A stretch of 64,000 nucleotides of DNA. Origin: Posidonia oceanica. Taxonomy: Eukaryota; Streptophyta; Magnoliopsida; Alismatales; Posidoniaceae. The translations under genes and the position numbers were made by a program. Location of the stretch: the NCBI GenBank assembly GCA_037176725.1, contig JAZBRS010000029.1:41860001-41924000 (forward strand), given 5' to 3'. Below, piece by piece: positions 11,189 through 23,230 of the stretch (position 1 is its first letter; every line of letters starts with the position of its first letter). The notes beneath the pieces were generated by a model, which made no database searches, was not told the DNA's origin, and saw only the letters and a program-made list of their open reading frames with translations.

Positions 11189-14100
11189 ATGCCGAGATTT
11201 GGTAAAGCTTACATGAGGCCAAAGAAGTTGGCACGGAGGGGGGAGGGCTCGTCGACGTCCGGTGAGTCTGAGTCGACTCCGGTGAGGGTGCCAGAGGTAG
11301 TCGGGATGGCAGAGGAGGCACCGGTAGTTGAGATGACGGAGGAGGTGATGGCACCAGCTAACGTGCCCGAGGCGGCGGCACCGGCGGATGTGCCCGAGGC
11401 GGTGGCACCGGCGGACGTGCCTGAGGTGACGGCCTGTGTCGTGGAGACTGAGGCGACGAGTGTCAAGGAGACTGAGGCGACGAGTGCCTCTAGTGGCTCG
11501 GAGGATTCTGATTCTTCAACTACTCTCGGCAAGGATTCAGAGGAGTCGGGGTCGGAGGAGGTAGTTCCCGAGACGGTCCCCGCTGCTGTTGCCGGAATGG
11601 TTAAGGATGACGGTTGGTAATTGAGCATCCAGGATTTTGTTCGACGAGAGGTAGAGGGAGATGCTGGTGCTCCTCTAGATTTTACGCGGGCTCACATACC
11701 CCACGACGAGGTACAGGCTTCGGCATCGTGCAAGGATGCAACCCGGGCCGAGCTTGCAGTAGCTGCACTGGCGGCTAGGGGACAGGTAACCACATTTCCA
11801 TTCAATTTCAAATATTATTTTTGTGAACTTTGTCTGACAATTCTTCTCTCTCTTGCAGAGTCGGGCTCCCGCCGTCGTGCGCTGTCACTAGGGTCAGGTC
11901 CTTAGGTGCTACCAGATGTTGGAGCCTTTCCAGCATGAGCGGCTTCGGCAGATGGGGTTTGGACACTTCCTGTCTATTCCTTTCTTCCAGCTTGAGTTGG
12001 GACTCCTGGAGTTTGCAGCAGAGTACTACCACCCTCATACGAGCTCGTTCGTGACCCGGGTTGGCGAGTTCGTCCTTTCTCTGGAGGACATGGCCCGGCT
12101 GACTGGCCTACGGGTGACGGGACGTCCGATGACTGGCCCAGTACACTCCGACTACTCCTCTATGATGGCGGAGTTGGTAGGGAGGAGGGTCGTCATGTAC
12201 GGGCCCCGCCTTTTTGTTACTACCTCGGCGGTTCAGTGCGTCGAGGACTCCCGAGAGACAACGACGAAGCCTGGGGAGGACGCCGATCAGCAGCTCCACG
12301 CCTTCCTTTTAGTTCTGTTTAGGGACCTGCTATTCAGCTACGCTACTTCGCGGGTTTCGGCAGTGTTCCTGCCCTTGCTTGCCGACTTAGATCGGGTAGG
12401 GGAGTACGCTTGGGGAGCTGCGAGCCTGTCGTTCTTGTACACCATGCTCTTCAAGTTCTCCGATGGTAGTTCCCGCCAGCTTGGCGGAAACCTGGCATTC
12501 TTTCAGGTATATAAGCTTCCTTTGCTTATTTAAGCTTCAAATAATATTCACTTTGCATGCTCGACTAATGATTTGCTTTCTTTTTACTTGCAGATGTGGG
12601 TATGGGACCACTTTACTTTCTTGAGGCCCATCCCACCTTTAGTTCCCGAGGCAGGGATGCCCTTCCCGCGTGGACTACACTGGGGTCAGGCCGCTCATGC
12701 GCCTGAGGCGGTCACTGGCCACTGCTATGTCGGGCGTCTCTTCTTCAAGATGCTGGTTCCTGCCCAAGTAATATGCCCCTACTGATATATTATTCTTCTT
12801 TTGGTTTACTGATTCACTGTAGGCTTTTCAGGTGATCTGGCGTCCTTACGTCGAGGGGGAGCACGAGGATGTCCTCGAGATAGCTCGGGACCGGACAGTT
12901 TTCGACAGGGACATCTGGCTCCACTGTTGGAACCACTACCACTTCCAGCAGATCAGCCGGGCACTTAGGCAGTTGGGGCACCGACAGATTCAGCCTCAGG
13001 CTCACCCGTTCCGAGTTTGGCACGAGATACGGGGGGAGGTGGACGTGCTCGCCACTGGGTTGACACCTATGGTCCACAGTTGCTGGACTGGGTTCGAGGC
13101 GGCTCCACCACTCCTATTGAGGCGACTGCTGAGGACAAGCTAGCTTGGGCCAGGTGGATGGATGGCCGGTTTAGCGAGCTCAAGGTCTTCCATTGTTCCC
13201 ATTTTCTGGGGCGGTCGAACCTTCCCATGGGTGACACCGCTCTAGATGTGGCAGCAATGGCTGTGGGCGAGCTACAGGAGTCCGTCCGCTCTCACAGGAT
13301 TCAGATGGAGATAGCGGTGAGTATTTAGCTTTATGTTTCAATTTGTATTGCCTATATTTCTTGACAGCTAACTTGTTTGGACTTTGCCCCTCGTAGCTGA
13401 GGACTACTGACGAGTATAGTCAGCGTGAGCGCAACCTGGTTAAGCGCATTGCTGAGCTGACCGAGGAGGTTGAGCATCTGCGAGCCTCTGCTTCTCAGGT
13501 TTGCATTTATTTTTATAGCATAGCTGTTTGCCTTGAAAATTGTGCTAATTATGCCTTCTTTGCTTTTGCAGCCTTCGACTAGTTCTGCCCCTCCATCGGG
13601 TCATGCTGAGGAGATTTCCCACCTTCAGAGTATGGTAAGTATACTTTCCCTTTATATTTCTTGATTCAGTTCTGACTATGGTTCCGACTTTTGCAGATTG
13701 ACGATCTTCAATGGGAGTTGGAGCGAACTACGGCAGGTGCCTTGGAGCGTGCTTTACGCCTTGAGGAGCAGCTGGAGGAGGTACGTCGGCTTGCTGAGGA
13801 GAGGGCTGCTGAGATTGCCCAGCTTGCTACGCAGCAGCAACCCCTACCGACGACTGATTCAGCTGTAGAGATTGCCTAGCTGAGGAGGCAACTGGAGGTG
13901 GCTTTGAAGGTATAACTTGCTCTTCTTCCTTTTAAGTTCAAATGCTTGCTTATGCTAACGACTTGATGCTTCTCCTTTGTCTTTTCTTGCAGGAATGAGA
14001 TGCAGATCGTGTGATGGTAGTTCAGTTCGAGACCGAGGCGATGCATTATCGACGGGAGGCTGTGCTTGGTAGTGTTTCCACTGGTCGCCAAGTTCCTCCT

Positions 14101-14292
14101 CCTCCTCCATTGTCTGTGTCGAGGCATCGCTCTGGCAGCCGTCGTCCACCAGTTGGGGGGTCTCGAGCTACGTCACAGGCTTCCTCAGGTGGCTCAGTGC
14201 GTTAGTTGGCACAGCCCCTTGCAGCTCCTCCTTCGGCTCCTTTATCAGTTCCTCCTTCAGCTCCCGAGGGCGAGGGGGAGAGCGCCACTTAG
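11189..14292 (+). pseudogene. Antisense intron-containing PMD-like gene of element B
   Basis: A 5'-UTR intron (11,107-11,184) precedes the ATG at 11,189. Inferred exons: 11,189-11,785, 11,859-12,505, 12,594-12,767, 12,832-13,316, 13,397-13,498, 13,572-13,634, 13,697-13,909 and 13,993-14,292, all with GT/AG borders. The N-terminus is low-complexity acidic and Ala/Val/Pro-rich. Exon 2 then carries LEDMARLTGLRVTGRPM and FRDLLFSYATSRVS..LLADLDRVGEYAWGAAS, followed by FFQ/MWVWDHF and IWRPYVEGE. This order is typical of the plant mobile domain. Exons 5-7 predict a coiled coil; the tail is Ser/Pro-rich and ends EGEGESAT. In-frame stops (11,618, 11,888, 13,877, 13,996) and a frameshift in a G run near 13,031 break it. 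The function of such ORFs is unknown; PMD proteins act in silencing and development. Confidence 0.65.
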
Positions 14293-14328
14293 CTATTGCT
14301 GTTCTCTTTTTCTTTTCAGCACTTGTAC

Positions 14329-16494
14329 TATAATATCCTGATTTTCCATAATATAATTTGAGTTAATTATTTTAGAAAATCTTTCCCTGTTGTTGTTGTT
14401 GCTGTTGTTTGTGGTGTGTTGGTGTTTGTGTGTCTTTGGTGGTTTTTTTTTGACTCCTCGGTGTTGTTTGGTGTGGCCGAGAGAAAGTAAGGACTTGGTT
14501 GAAGGAAGTTGGGGGCTTATGTGTGGTTTGTGGTGGAAAATGGGTGGGAATGCAATTTCCCCATTTTCTCCCTACACGTGCCCATTCTTCTTTCTTCTCC
14601 CTTTCTTCTCTTCTCCTTCATTTTTCTTCTCCACTCGACAGCTGATTGCAACCCTAGGCGATCGCCGGCGGCCGGAGGAGATAGAGGAGGTGCGGTCGGT
14701 ACTGGAGGAGTGCGGAGGCAAGCCGATGTGAGGTGTGTGGTGCTCGTCAGCCGGAGGATGGAGGGTGTTGTTCGTCGGCCGACCAGGCTGGAGGTGGTGG
14801 TTCGCCGGTTGGTGCGTGTTTCCCCTCAAATTCTTTCCAATTTCTTACCTAAATGCTTAGAATGCATGTGATCTAGCTATGCCATGATTATTGTAGGATT
14901 TTATTTGGTTTTGAATTATTTTTGGATTGAATGTGGTTTGAATGGAAATAGGTTTTATTTGACTACTTGAGCTTTGCGAATTTGTATCTTGATGCATGAT
15001 GCATGGATTGGCTTGATTTTTGTGCTCATGTGTAGAGCACTCGTGATGCATTGATTCTAGTATTTACTTGTGATTTATGGGATTTTGTGGTGAGATCGGT
15101 CGAGGTTTCCATCTTGGGCGATTTGTTTTGGGTTCCATTTTGGTTTTCTGAAATCGCCCAGATCGGTACGCCCTTTTTGATCGGTATGGCATTTTCTGTA
15201 GAAATCGGTACGACCCGCCATTTTCGGTGTCCCATTTTGCCGTCAGTTTAGGCCAGAATCTGATTTCGGTCTGCCGAAATCGATCGATCTGCCGATTTCT
15301 GCGCGGATCGGTTCGACCAGTGGATTTGGTTCTACCGAATCAGGGATTTTCGGTCGACCGGTGGCATTTTCGGTGTGCCGTTTTTGGTCTGAACTTGGAC
15401 TCAGTACCAGAACAGTTGACCGGTTGATTTGGTTCTCCCGAACCAAGGATTTTCGGTCGACTGGTGGCTTTTTCGGTGTGCCGTTTCAGGGGTAAAATGG
15501 TTTCTAAAGAGAGAGATTTGGGTTTTGATGTATTTTGTTTTATTGTGATTTGGTATAGTTTTATGAATTATGAGGAATGATTTTGAAAGGATTTCCATGT
15601 GATTTTGGAAAAGAAATGCATGTTTATGAAAAGAGTTTGGAAATGGTTTCTATGGTTTTGAAGGACCAAGCGATCGAAGCTTCTGACTGGTAACTTGGGG
15701 TGTTTGAATACACTCTATGGTTCGAAAGTTAGGTAGCCTAGGGTGAGGTTAGCGGTACAGTAGGTCTCGTTGAAACAGACAGTCTACCCTCTGTGCCGGT
15801 GCTAGCTGGGGCTGGGGTTGGAGTCTCTAGACACTCGGGCACCAAAGGGACGCCAGAGTGCGTAACCCCGTGTTGATATGATGTTGATCATGGAAACGAT
15901 CATGCTATAAATTGAGGGCTGAGTTCCCGAGGCGGATTGTTCTCCCACACAGGGTGGTCTTTCGCGGCATTGCAGCCAAGAGATGCATGTGTCATCTGCA
16001 ACTGCTTATGGCTGGTGTCGTTCACCTGTGGCCAGGGTGTTCAATTAGATTTGGAATCGATGTGTGTGTGAGTGTGGATTTGAGATGAATTGTGAATGCA
16101 TATGTTTTAGAAAATGTGGATAGCTTTATAAAAAGCATGTGGTTTTATAAAAATGAATGTTATGCTTTTAAATAGCATAGATTACTGTAAATTATGATGT
16201 TTATTGCTTTAGTAAATGTTTCTGCTGCCGTTTACCGTGGTTTTGGGTGGCACGTATTGGGTGACATAGATGTCACTCACGCGTGTTTTGTGTTTTGGTT
16301 TTCAGATGTAGGGTCGAGATACAGTCCAGCCTGATGCTTGTTTAGGAGCCACGTAGCCGCACACTGGGGATCTTGGGAATATTTCATAGTTTTGTAAAAG
16401 TTTTAAATTTATTCTCAAATGTAATTTAATTGTTTATTCTTTTAAATATCATTTGGGTAGTTGATGCTATTTTGGTCGCGCCGGGGGCATGACA
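14329..16494 (-). mobile_element. Probable solo LTR nested in element B
   Basis: On the minus strand it starts TGTCATGCCCCCGGCGCGACC at 16,494. A 5-bp TGTAC is present on both sides (14,324-14,328 and 16,495-16,499). The left end reads ..ATTATA instead of ..CA, consistent with one C-to-T change. The body aligns in order with element F in opposite orientation: a block around 16,200-16,320 matches 38,600-38,750, and 15,660-15,880 matches 39,480-39,700. No coding sequence or PBS is inside, so it is read as an LTR left by recombination. It carries several TTCGG/CCGAA palindromes. Confidence 0.6.
15100..15490. repeat. Cluster of TCGG/CCGA palindromes in the solo LTR
   Basis: Examples are TTTCGGTCTGCCGAAA at 15,264-15,279 and two copies of a GATTTTCGGTCGAC(C/T)GGTGG block near 15,346 and 15,448, each followed by TTTTCGGTGTGCCGTTT. 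A unit of about 100 bp seems duplicated (15,320-15,380 and 15,420-15,487). Confidence 0.65.
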
Positions 16495-16983
16495 TGTACC
16501 TCAGGGGTATGCTCCGGTGATATTGTAGAAAACTCAGATTTATAAATGATAAAGATTTTCTGCACACTTAGCAAACTTGTCAAATGTTTTCTTTTTTCTT
16601 TACCTTTCTCTAATTTGAAAATAAACTAAGATAACCAATAATCGGGGGAGCACCTCCAAATAATGGCTTTTAATTCAATTTAACTTGAAACTAGCTTAAT
16701 TACGTGTAACAATATGCAAATGACAGAGTTATGAAGAAAATTTTCACCTGCGAGCTTTAATTCTGAATTCCGCGACCGTTGGCGCTTTAACAAGTTAATA
16801 ACTTAATGTAAACAACAACAGGTGATTCTGGATGGCCTAGGGGTCCAAAAAATATGAAACCAACGCCCACACGTGTATTTCAACTTGTAGAAGCCTTTGG
16901 AACTGGTAGAAATTGGTTTGGCAACTTGTCCGCGGATTTGGAGGGCCATGAGCGAAGTTCAGCAACTTAAGTTGCTAAGAAAC

Positions 16984-17220
16984 GTTGGGCGCCACTGTTC
17001 ATGCGTCTAACATAGGACACTAGAACATATAGCATCCAACAACTCTTATTTATTTTTTCTTTTTTTCTGCTGCGTTGAACGCCAGAATAGGTTGCGTCTA
17101 ATGTATGATGCAAGAAGTTATTGCGTCCAACAACTTTTATTTATTTTTCCCTTTTTTGCTGCGTTGAACGCCAGAAAAAGTTGCGTTCAATGTATGACAC
17201 AAGATTTGGCACCGTCCAAC
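16984..17220. repeat. Palindromic modules 5, 6 and 7
   Basis: Dyad pairs are 16,984-17,011/17,012-17,040, 17,074-17,102/17,103-17,131 and 17,163-17,191/17,192-17,220. Modules 6 and 7 are about 90 bp apart and separated by a near-repeated T-rich spacer (TTTATTTTT..TTTTTTCTGCTGC), so the module plus spacer was itself duplicated. Arms are more degenerate here, for example GTTGAACGCC / GCGTCTAA. Confidence 0.82.
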
Positions 17221-17544
17221 ATATATCAGTAGTTTTCTGCAGAGAAACTTAAACAAAATCATATTAGACCATCTAGAGTGTCCCTTGCCCCTAGTCTAAG
17301 GAAAAAAATAATAAACATGTACATATATTGCTTGAAATAAACTTAGATGGAAGATAATAAATCTGACCTCAAATTTGTTGTCTACATGAAGATAGTATCG
17401 ACTCGCAGGCGAATACTAAGTGACCGTCCTGAATAGAGGTGGTCAAAACGCAACGCGGAGTTACTAGTGTCCTAGAGTTTTTTATCATCGGTCAGATTTG
17501 CTATCAGTTTCATGAGGTGATGTTGGTTGGGTAGATTTTACCCT

Positions 17545-17757
17545 TATCTTTTTTTGGATTTTTGGTTTTATGATTTTTTGGATTTTTATCATTTTTTTTA
17601 TTTTTAATTTTATCATTTTTTTTGGATTTTTTGTTTTATCATTTTTTGGATTTTTTTGACTTTATCATTTTTGGATTTTTTGACTTTATCATTTTTTTGG
17701 ATTTTTGACTTTATCATTTTTTTTGGATTTTTTGTTTTATCATTTTTTTTATTTTTG
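17545..17757. repeat. T-rich minisatellite
   Basis: Imperfect units of about 25-30 bp, built from TTTATCATTTTTT and GGATTTTTTGAC, recur about eight times. It is a low-complexity tract in element B. Confidence 0.8.
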
Positions 17758-17899
17758 TAGGAGAAGAAGAATCTTCCAAGAAATTGGGAAACAGGAGACC
17801 TCATGGTTGGAAAATCTTGACAGTTTGGTCCCTTGTGCAATCTCAGAGCTATGGATACTACAAGCTTGCTTTGGCACTTAACTGCCCCTAGACCTAGGC

Positions 17900-18839
17900 T
17901 TCTGCCCCTTGCCTCTAATGTGTACGGTGCGGGATGTGGGTGGAAGGAAAGTCTATGTCCTATCCTAAGATATCAACTGAAGATTTTGAAGCCTATACTT
18001 CTCCCAGTTCAAGGTTGATTCCTACTGCGCTTAGTATTCCCTAACTTTTAGTTTTGACTCTTAGACAGCTTCTTTGCTACCTTCTTTTCCATTCTCTTTC
18101 TTTTCTTGCACATGGACGGCTTCTTTGCTGCCTTCTTTTCTAACCCTTTTTGCTTTCTTTTTTGGGTACTTTGGCAAGTAGTCTCACCCCTACTGAGTGC
18201 TCGGTCAATGGATACTCGTTCCTTGACGAACCGAGACACCCTTTTATTTGGTACACTCTCCTCTTTTCTGTGCTTCTAGGTTTTGGCCTTAGACGCCTAC
18301 CCGATTTGTATTAGGGTAACGTGTCTGACTCGAGGGATGTGTATGGACTTGTTATTCATGAATTGGGAGGGGGCTCCTTATGATTTGCCTCTATCTCAAT
18401 GTTGGATCATTTCCTTTCCTTCTCCCACAAAGTGTTTGTGGGGTGAGGTAAGGTATGGCTTCCAGGCTTTGGAAACAGTAGGTCCTCAAGCACGGGCAAT
18501 CTAGTGGCTCTGTGTGCATGTCAAGGGTAGTACCTTTTGAGGTGCAGTGCACTCCAGGGATATTCAAGCTTAGTACTATCCTCTCTGACCAAACAATAGG
18601 CATTGCCCAGATATGCCCCAACCACCAAGTATAGTCCTTCCCAATTCGATTCTCAAGTTCCTAGGCTTGGGTGGTGAATCTTCTTCTCATTTGCTTATTT
18701 TTATATTTTATGAAAGGAAAAGATATTTTATTTGGGTATATTTTAGCAGAAACAAATACGGAAACAAAGAAGGAAAAGTCTATTTACAACACTTTGGGGA
18801 AATGCCCCTAGTGTAGCCTCTATCAGTAGAGACTCTTGA
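17900..18839 (-). pseudogene. Possible protease/pol-linker remnant of element B
   Basis: The minus-strand frame at 18,391-18,621 contains LNIPGVHCTSKGTTL and FQSLEAIPYL. These recall the linker between protease and RT in Tat/Ogre polyproteins. No protease active site and no RT, RNase H or integrase motif was found before the antisense gene. The assignment is weak and could be wrong; it is listed because no other gene explains the stretch. Confidence 0.25.
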
Positions 18840-20383
18840 GAAGCAGGCTTCAGTCTTAGTGGCGCTTCTGAGCCCTCTCTATCAGTACATCCCAATTGAA
18901 GACGTCTACGTCCACCAGGTCATAGACGACATCCTTAAAGACCCAACAGTCTTCTAAATTGTGCCCACGTCTCCTGTGGTACTAGAAATATTTGCTTCTG
19001 TCGCAGTTCGTCCCTTCAGGTCTTCGAGGCGGGAGGTTGATTGCTCGGGCCTCTATCATTTCTGCAAACATGTCCATCAACGTGACCAGGATAGGAGAAT
19101 AGCTTGTGCGCTTTGGTCTCTTGGACTGCTGTTGTGGAGCTGTATGATGGTAGTTGCCACTGGCGTTGCCATCTTTTCCAGGGCGGCTGCCATTCTGCCG
19201 GTAATCTTGAAGGGGAAAATCTTGTTGTTTCGCAACTTGAAGAACGGACTCAGTATCGCCCTCTATCTTCTGAAATTGATGCATATTTTCCTTTACAGAA
19301 GCAGTTACCTCGTAGAGTGCAGTTACAGAAGGGCAATAGGCATTTGCTAACCCCCTTTTCATTGGACCAGTAGCATTTGCAATCAATGTCTGGATAACTT
19401 GTCTTTCCGAGATGTTCAGGCCTGACTTGGCAGCCATCTCCCGCCATCTATTTGCAAAGGTGACCCATTCTTCACCCGACTTCATGGTCTCCCTGCTTAG
19501 GTTATGAAAGGTCGGCTTCGACTCGATCTTGTATTGATATTTGGTCAAGAAGCACTCCTTGATCTTGTTGAAGCTGCTGTGGTCGTCTCCGGAGAAGGTA
19601 AGGAACCAATCCATGGGTTCGCCTTCCAATGAATAGAAGAAAAGGTGGATGATGAACCCCAAGTCATGAAAGTACGGAGCTGACTCCATTTGAAACTGGA
19701 TGATGTGGGTTGGTAGTCCCATCAAACTTAGGCGTCTTTGAATACTTGAAGCCAGGAGGAAGCTGAAATGGTGGGAATTTACCCATGTCAAAAGTTGGGG
19801 GAGCTTGTGTCTGAACCCTTAAGGAATTTAAGATCTTCCTCATTTCTGCTAAATTGCTGAGCCCGCCATGAGTTTGAGAATTTGATACTTGATTAGCATG
19901 CGGCTGCCGATTGTCACCTTGTATATTCATACCCGGCTAAAGAGGAACCTGGTAACTCTGCTCTGGTTGGTTGGAGAATAATGGATCGGCTCCCTTGCCA
20001 TGTGGCTGCTGCTGTGGCCACTCAACGAACAAAGGATTTGACCTTTCTCGGAATCCTCTTAGTGAGTCACTTTCCTACCCCTAGTATTGGGTATCTGGTG
20101 GTGCAATTCCGTATTGTCTTTGGCACAAATTTTTAGGGATGTGGCCCGCAGTAGACCTTCGTAATCTTTTACCAGGGAGGTGTTGATCTTGATAGAGATC
20201 CTCATCTCTTTGATTTGACGAACCGAGATGATTGTTGTCACTGTAAAGGAGGCGACACAGTACTTGATATTGGACCGAGTCGGGATCCAGTTCATCTCTA
20301 GTGGTTGGATCGAATAACCTCATGATGGGTTCCTCCTCGGGCATACTATCTGTATCTGTGTAGCTACTTTCAGATTCAGACAT
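18840..20383 (-). pseudogene. gag: gag of element B
   Basis: Retrotransposon Gag, the nucleocapsid precursor. The minus-strand start at 20,383 begins MSESESSYTDTDSMPEE. The capsid-like region follows from about 19,790: FFYSLEGEPMDWFLTF, FLTKYQYKIES, EEWVTFANRWREMAAK and ERQVIQTLIANA, in the usual order of plant gypsy Gag. A zinc-knuckle-like YHRRRGHNLEDCWVFKDVV lies near 18,930; the first Cys of the usual pattern is replaced by a stop. Frameshift near 19,715 and stops near 20,080 and 19,930. It is the only retroviral-type gene clearly left in element B. Confidence 0.78.
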
Positions 20384-20430
20384 TTGGTTCAGCTTTTCTT
20401 CACTTTTGCTTAAGTTCAGTTATAGAAGGT

Positions 20431-20488
20431 GTAGGACGCAGACACCAGCAGCGTCTAATGTATGACGCAAGATCCAATAGCGTCCAAC
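20431..20488. repeat. Palindromic module 8
   Basis: Dyads 20,431-20,459 (GTAGGACGCA..AGCGTCTAAT) and 20,460-20,488 (GTATGACGCA..AGCGTCCAAC). It lies just upstream of the gag start on the minus strand. Confidence 0.85.
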
Positions 20489-20651
20489 ACCCCTGTCTTC
20501 TGTTGGTTGGTTTAACCAATGCAATCAATGCTTAACTATGTAGAAATGACTACCACAACTCCCTGCGAACACCCTCCTTGTATTTTTAGATTCAATCTTG
20601 CCAAATGGCAAGCGATTGATGCGCCGATTGGCTCTGAATTAAAATGGCAGT

Positions 20652-20709
20652 GTAGGATGCTGGAATAGATAGCATCCTATGTTGGATGGTTATCACAGAA
20701 GCATCCAAC
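20652..20709. repeat. Palindromic module 9
   Basis: Dyads 20,652-20,680 (GTAGGATGCT..AGCATCCTAT) and 20,681-20,709 (GTTGGATGGT..AGCATCCAAC). Arm changes are matched on both sides (ATGC/GCAT instead of ACGC/GCGT), so pairing is kept. Confidence 0.87.
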
Positions 20710-21199
20710 ACTTCAAGCTGTCTGCTGAACTGGTCTTTGTGCCGTCAATTGTTCCTTTGAGATATTTTTCTTAATGAACAAAATCCCTGTGCTCTTGAGG
20801 ATCACAGGACCATACAAGGACTTTCTCTTTTCCTTTTTCTCTTTTTTTTCTTTTCTTTTTTTTCTGATTTTTTTTCTTCTCTTTTTTTTTTTCTTTCTTT
20901 CTGATTTTTCTTCTTTTGCTTCTTTTTTCCTTCTTTTTTTTTCTTTTCTAATTTTTCCCTTTCTTTTTTGCTAGTAAAGGAAAAATTATTACAACTCTTA
21001 CACTTTGATGGACAAAAGAAAGAAAAGCAACAAGACTTACAAAAGTTCTTTATAGCCTACTACAAGTATCTAAAAAAAAGAAAATGACTCAAGATAAAGT
21101 TTAGATGACTTGTTTATAACCCCTGTTCAAACATTCATCCTGCAACATCCAATAATTCCACCAAATAATCAAGCAATAAAAGGAATAAACAGACAATGT

Positions 21200-21257
21200 G
21201 TTGGGCGTGCTCTATAGCTGCGTCCAACGTAGGATGCAGATAGTTATAGCGTCCAAC
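21200..21257. repeat. Palindromic module 10
   Basis: Dyads 21,200-21,228 (GTTGGGCGTG..TGCGTCCAAC) and 21,229-21,257 (GTAGGATGCA..AGCGTCCAAC). Confidence 0.83.
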
Positions 21258-21966
21258 ACCCTGTAACAGAGAGCTGCACAGAAAGACTTTCAAACAGCGA
21301 TTAAAAGTTTTGATTTTTGGATTTCGCTTTGTTATTAGTGTTTTAAACCTGCATAACTCTCAGGGTTCCTTAAGTCTTGGGTATGGCTTGCCTTCGTGGG
21401 TTGTCTATGGATCCTCACAAACAGGACAAAATATGTTTCTTCTTTGGTACTGCCCCTATCTCAACTCTTGAGAATCTTTGGGAAGACTGAGCACACTTAC
21501 GTCCCTACCACGTAGAGGTAAAGCCCAGCGTACTCATAATTGATCGGGTCTCTCGCGTATAACAACAATCAAGATAAACAAACCACCGAAAGGGGGAGAA
21601 GGAATATAAATCTAGACTTGGGATTCTAACTTACTTTCACACAGAGCAAGGGAAAGAAGGGTGCCCCTTGTGAAAGCAAGTGACAACACAAACACCTCTT
21701 TTAACTCCTTCGCAATAGAGGTGTTTAAGATTTAAGTGGTTATTTTGTGTAATCCAAGAAGAGACACAATCAAATTAGTTCCCAATCAAGGGCCATACAA
21801 GTCACACGGAAAACTCGATTTTTATTTGGATTTTTGAAAAGCACCCAAGTATTAAGGCTCCGGTCCCTACGGCAAAGCCGATCACCTCACACCTCGTTCC
21901 TTGGGTCAGTTATAAAAAGAAAACAAAGAAAGATTTTAAAAAACAGAATGAATCCTGTCTAGATGT

Positions 21967-22024
21967 ATAAGACGCAACAAAGGGTTGCGTTTTATGTAAG
22001 ACGCAATGATAATTAGCATCCAAC
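21967..22024. repeat. Palindromic module 11
   Basis: Dyads 21,967-21,995 (ATAAGACGCAAC..GTTGCGTTTTAT, arms matched on both sides) and 21,996-22,024 (GTAAGACGCA..AGCATCCAAC). Confidence 0.83.
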
Positions 22025-22209
22025 ACACAAACAGGAGATATTTTTTTCTTTTAGAAAACTAAGACAAGAGATTTTTCTTTTACTCAAACACCCCTTTATT
22101 CCTGAGAATCAGAACAAAAGAAAGGGGTGGTTGCATACATTTTTCAACATAAAGAAAAAAAACCTAACAGAAGAAATTGCAAGAAAAAAATAGAAAACTG
22201 GCCAGAGAC

Positions 22210-22267
22210 GTAAGATGCTGGAATAGGCTGCGTCCTATGTTGGACGCTGTCCAGCACAGCTTTCAAC
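22210..22267. repeat. Palindromic module 12
   Basis: Dyads 22,210-22,238 (GTAAGATGCT..TGCGTCCTAT) and 22,239-22,267 (GTTGGACGCT..AGCTTTCAAC). It lies about 215 bp downstream of the PBS. Confidence 0.8.
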
Positions 22268-22480
22268 GCACTGACAGACCAGACTTATTTAAATAAGAGA
22301 TAGAAGCATACTTTTTAATGCATAATTAAAGAACAAATACTAATAAGGTCGTGGTGCCTCAAAACACTACAAGGAATTTCGCCACGACCTCGAAAAAAAT
22401 CAGCAAAAGTAAAAGAAAGATTGCAAAGGAAAAGAAAGAAGAAGAAGAGAACACTCACCTAGCACGGGGGCACTTTTAGC

Positions 22481-22500
22481 CGTTCCACCGTGATCGCCAA
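22481..22500 (-). other. Primer-binding site of element B
   Basis: TTGGCGATCACGGTGGAACG on the minus strand, two bases after the end of the 5' LTR at 22,503. It shares TGGCGA with the PBS of elements D and E but then diverges, so the priming tRNA is probably different. I did not identify the tRNA. Confidence 0.6.
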
Positions 22501-23230
22501 TCTGTGGATATGGGGTTTTTTGGTGAGGAGAAGCTTGTTGTGTCTATTTGGTGCTTCCTCATTGCCCCTTTTTTATATCCAACTCCGTCACTCCACAGAT
22601 GACAGAATTGGTGTGATCGCCACTCTCGGTTTGCTTTCGCTGGCCTTCGAGACGCCTTGGGGAGATGTGATATGGTTGTGGGTTCTACTACCTTGGGACA
22701 ACGCCTGCGTTGCCCAAGGGTGCCCGTGTTTGGTGAGTTTCTTCTTCTTCTTCTTTTCCTTGCAAAGCAGATTTTAAAGATACGGATTAACAAAGTGTAG
22801 TATGTGATTCAAAACAAATTGAAAATTAACATAAAATGAAAGGAGGAATACTTACTCGAGGGGTTTTATCCCCCCGGTTGCAACTAAGTATGACTATGCC
22901 TAGCTACAACAATATATGAAATGAAATGCTTTACTATACTACGAAATTAAACATATGATATGAAAAGAAAAGAAAAACTAAAGAAAGTCCCCTTTTGTCT
23001 ATGCATAGAATGCAAATGGTGTCGATGTGATGTCACTGATGACAGAGGAGGAATCAAGCTCTCTCAAAAACTCTTTTTCCACATAGCTTCTCTTGAAATT
23101 CTAACTCAAAACACTTTCTACTTGCTCTCACCAATTCTTCTCAAAATTGTGTTTCTCTCTTGAAAATCACTTCTAAATCCCTCCCAGATCCATCCAATTT
23201 TCGTACCTGATCCTAGTGGGGGTACCCCTG

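Larger units (their letters stand above)
16495..17900. other. Element B non-coding spacer
   Basis: No supported gene. It contains palindromic modules 5-7, a T-rich minisatellite at 17,545-17,757 and AT-rich filler. In element B order (minus strand) it lies between the pol remnant and the antisense gene. Confidence 0.5.
20384..22480. other. Leader of element B (PBS to gag)
   Basis: About 2.1 kb with no supported gene. It contains modules 8-12 and a pyrimidine-rich run of T with scattered C at 20,820-20,985. The spread of five palindromic modules over an untranslated leader is unusual. Confidence 0.55.

Noticed and set aside
20774..20985. 66-codon Phe-rich ORF as a membrane peptide
   Set aside because: It is a direct translation of a pyrimidine-rich low-complexity tract.
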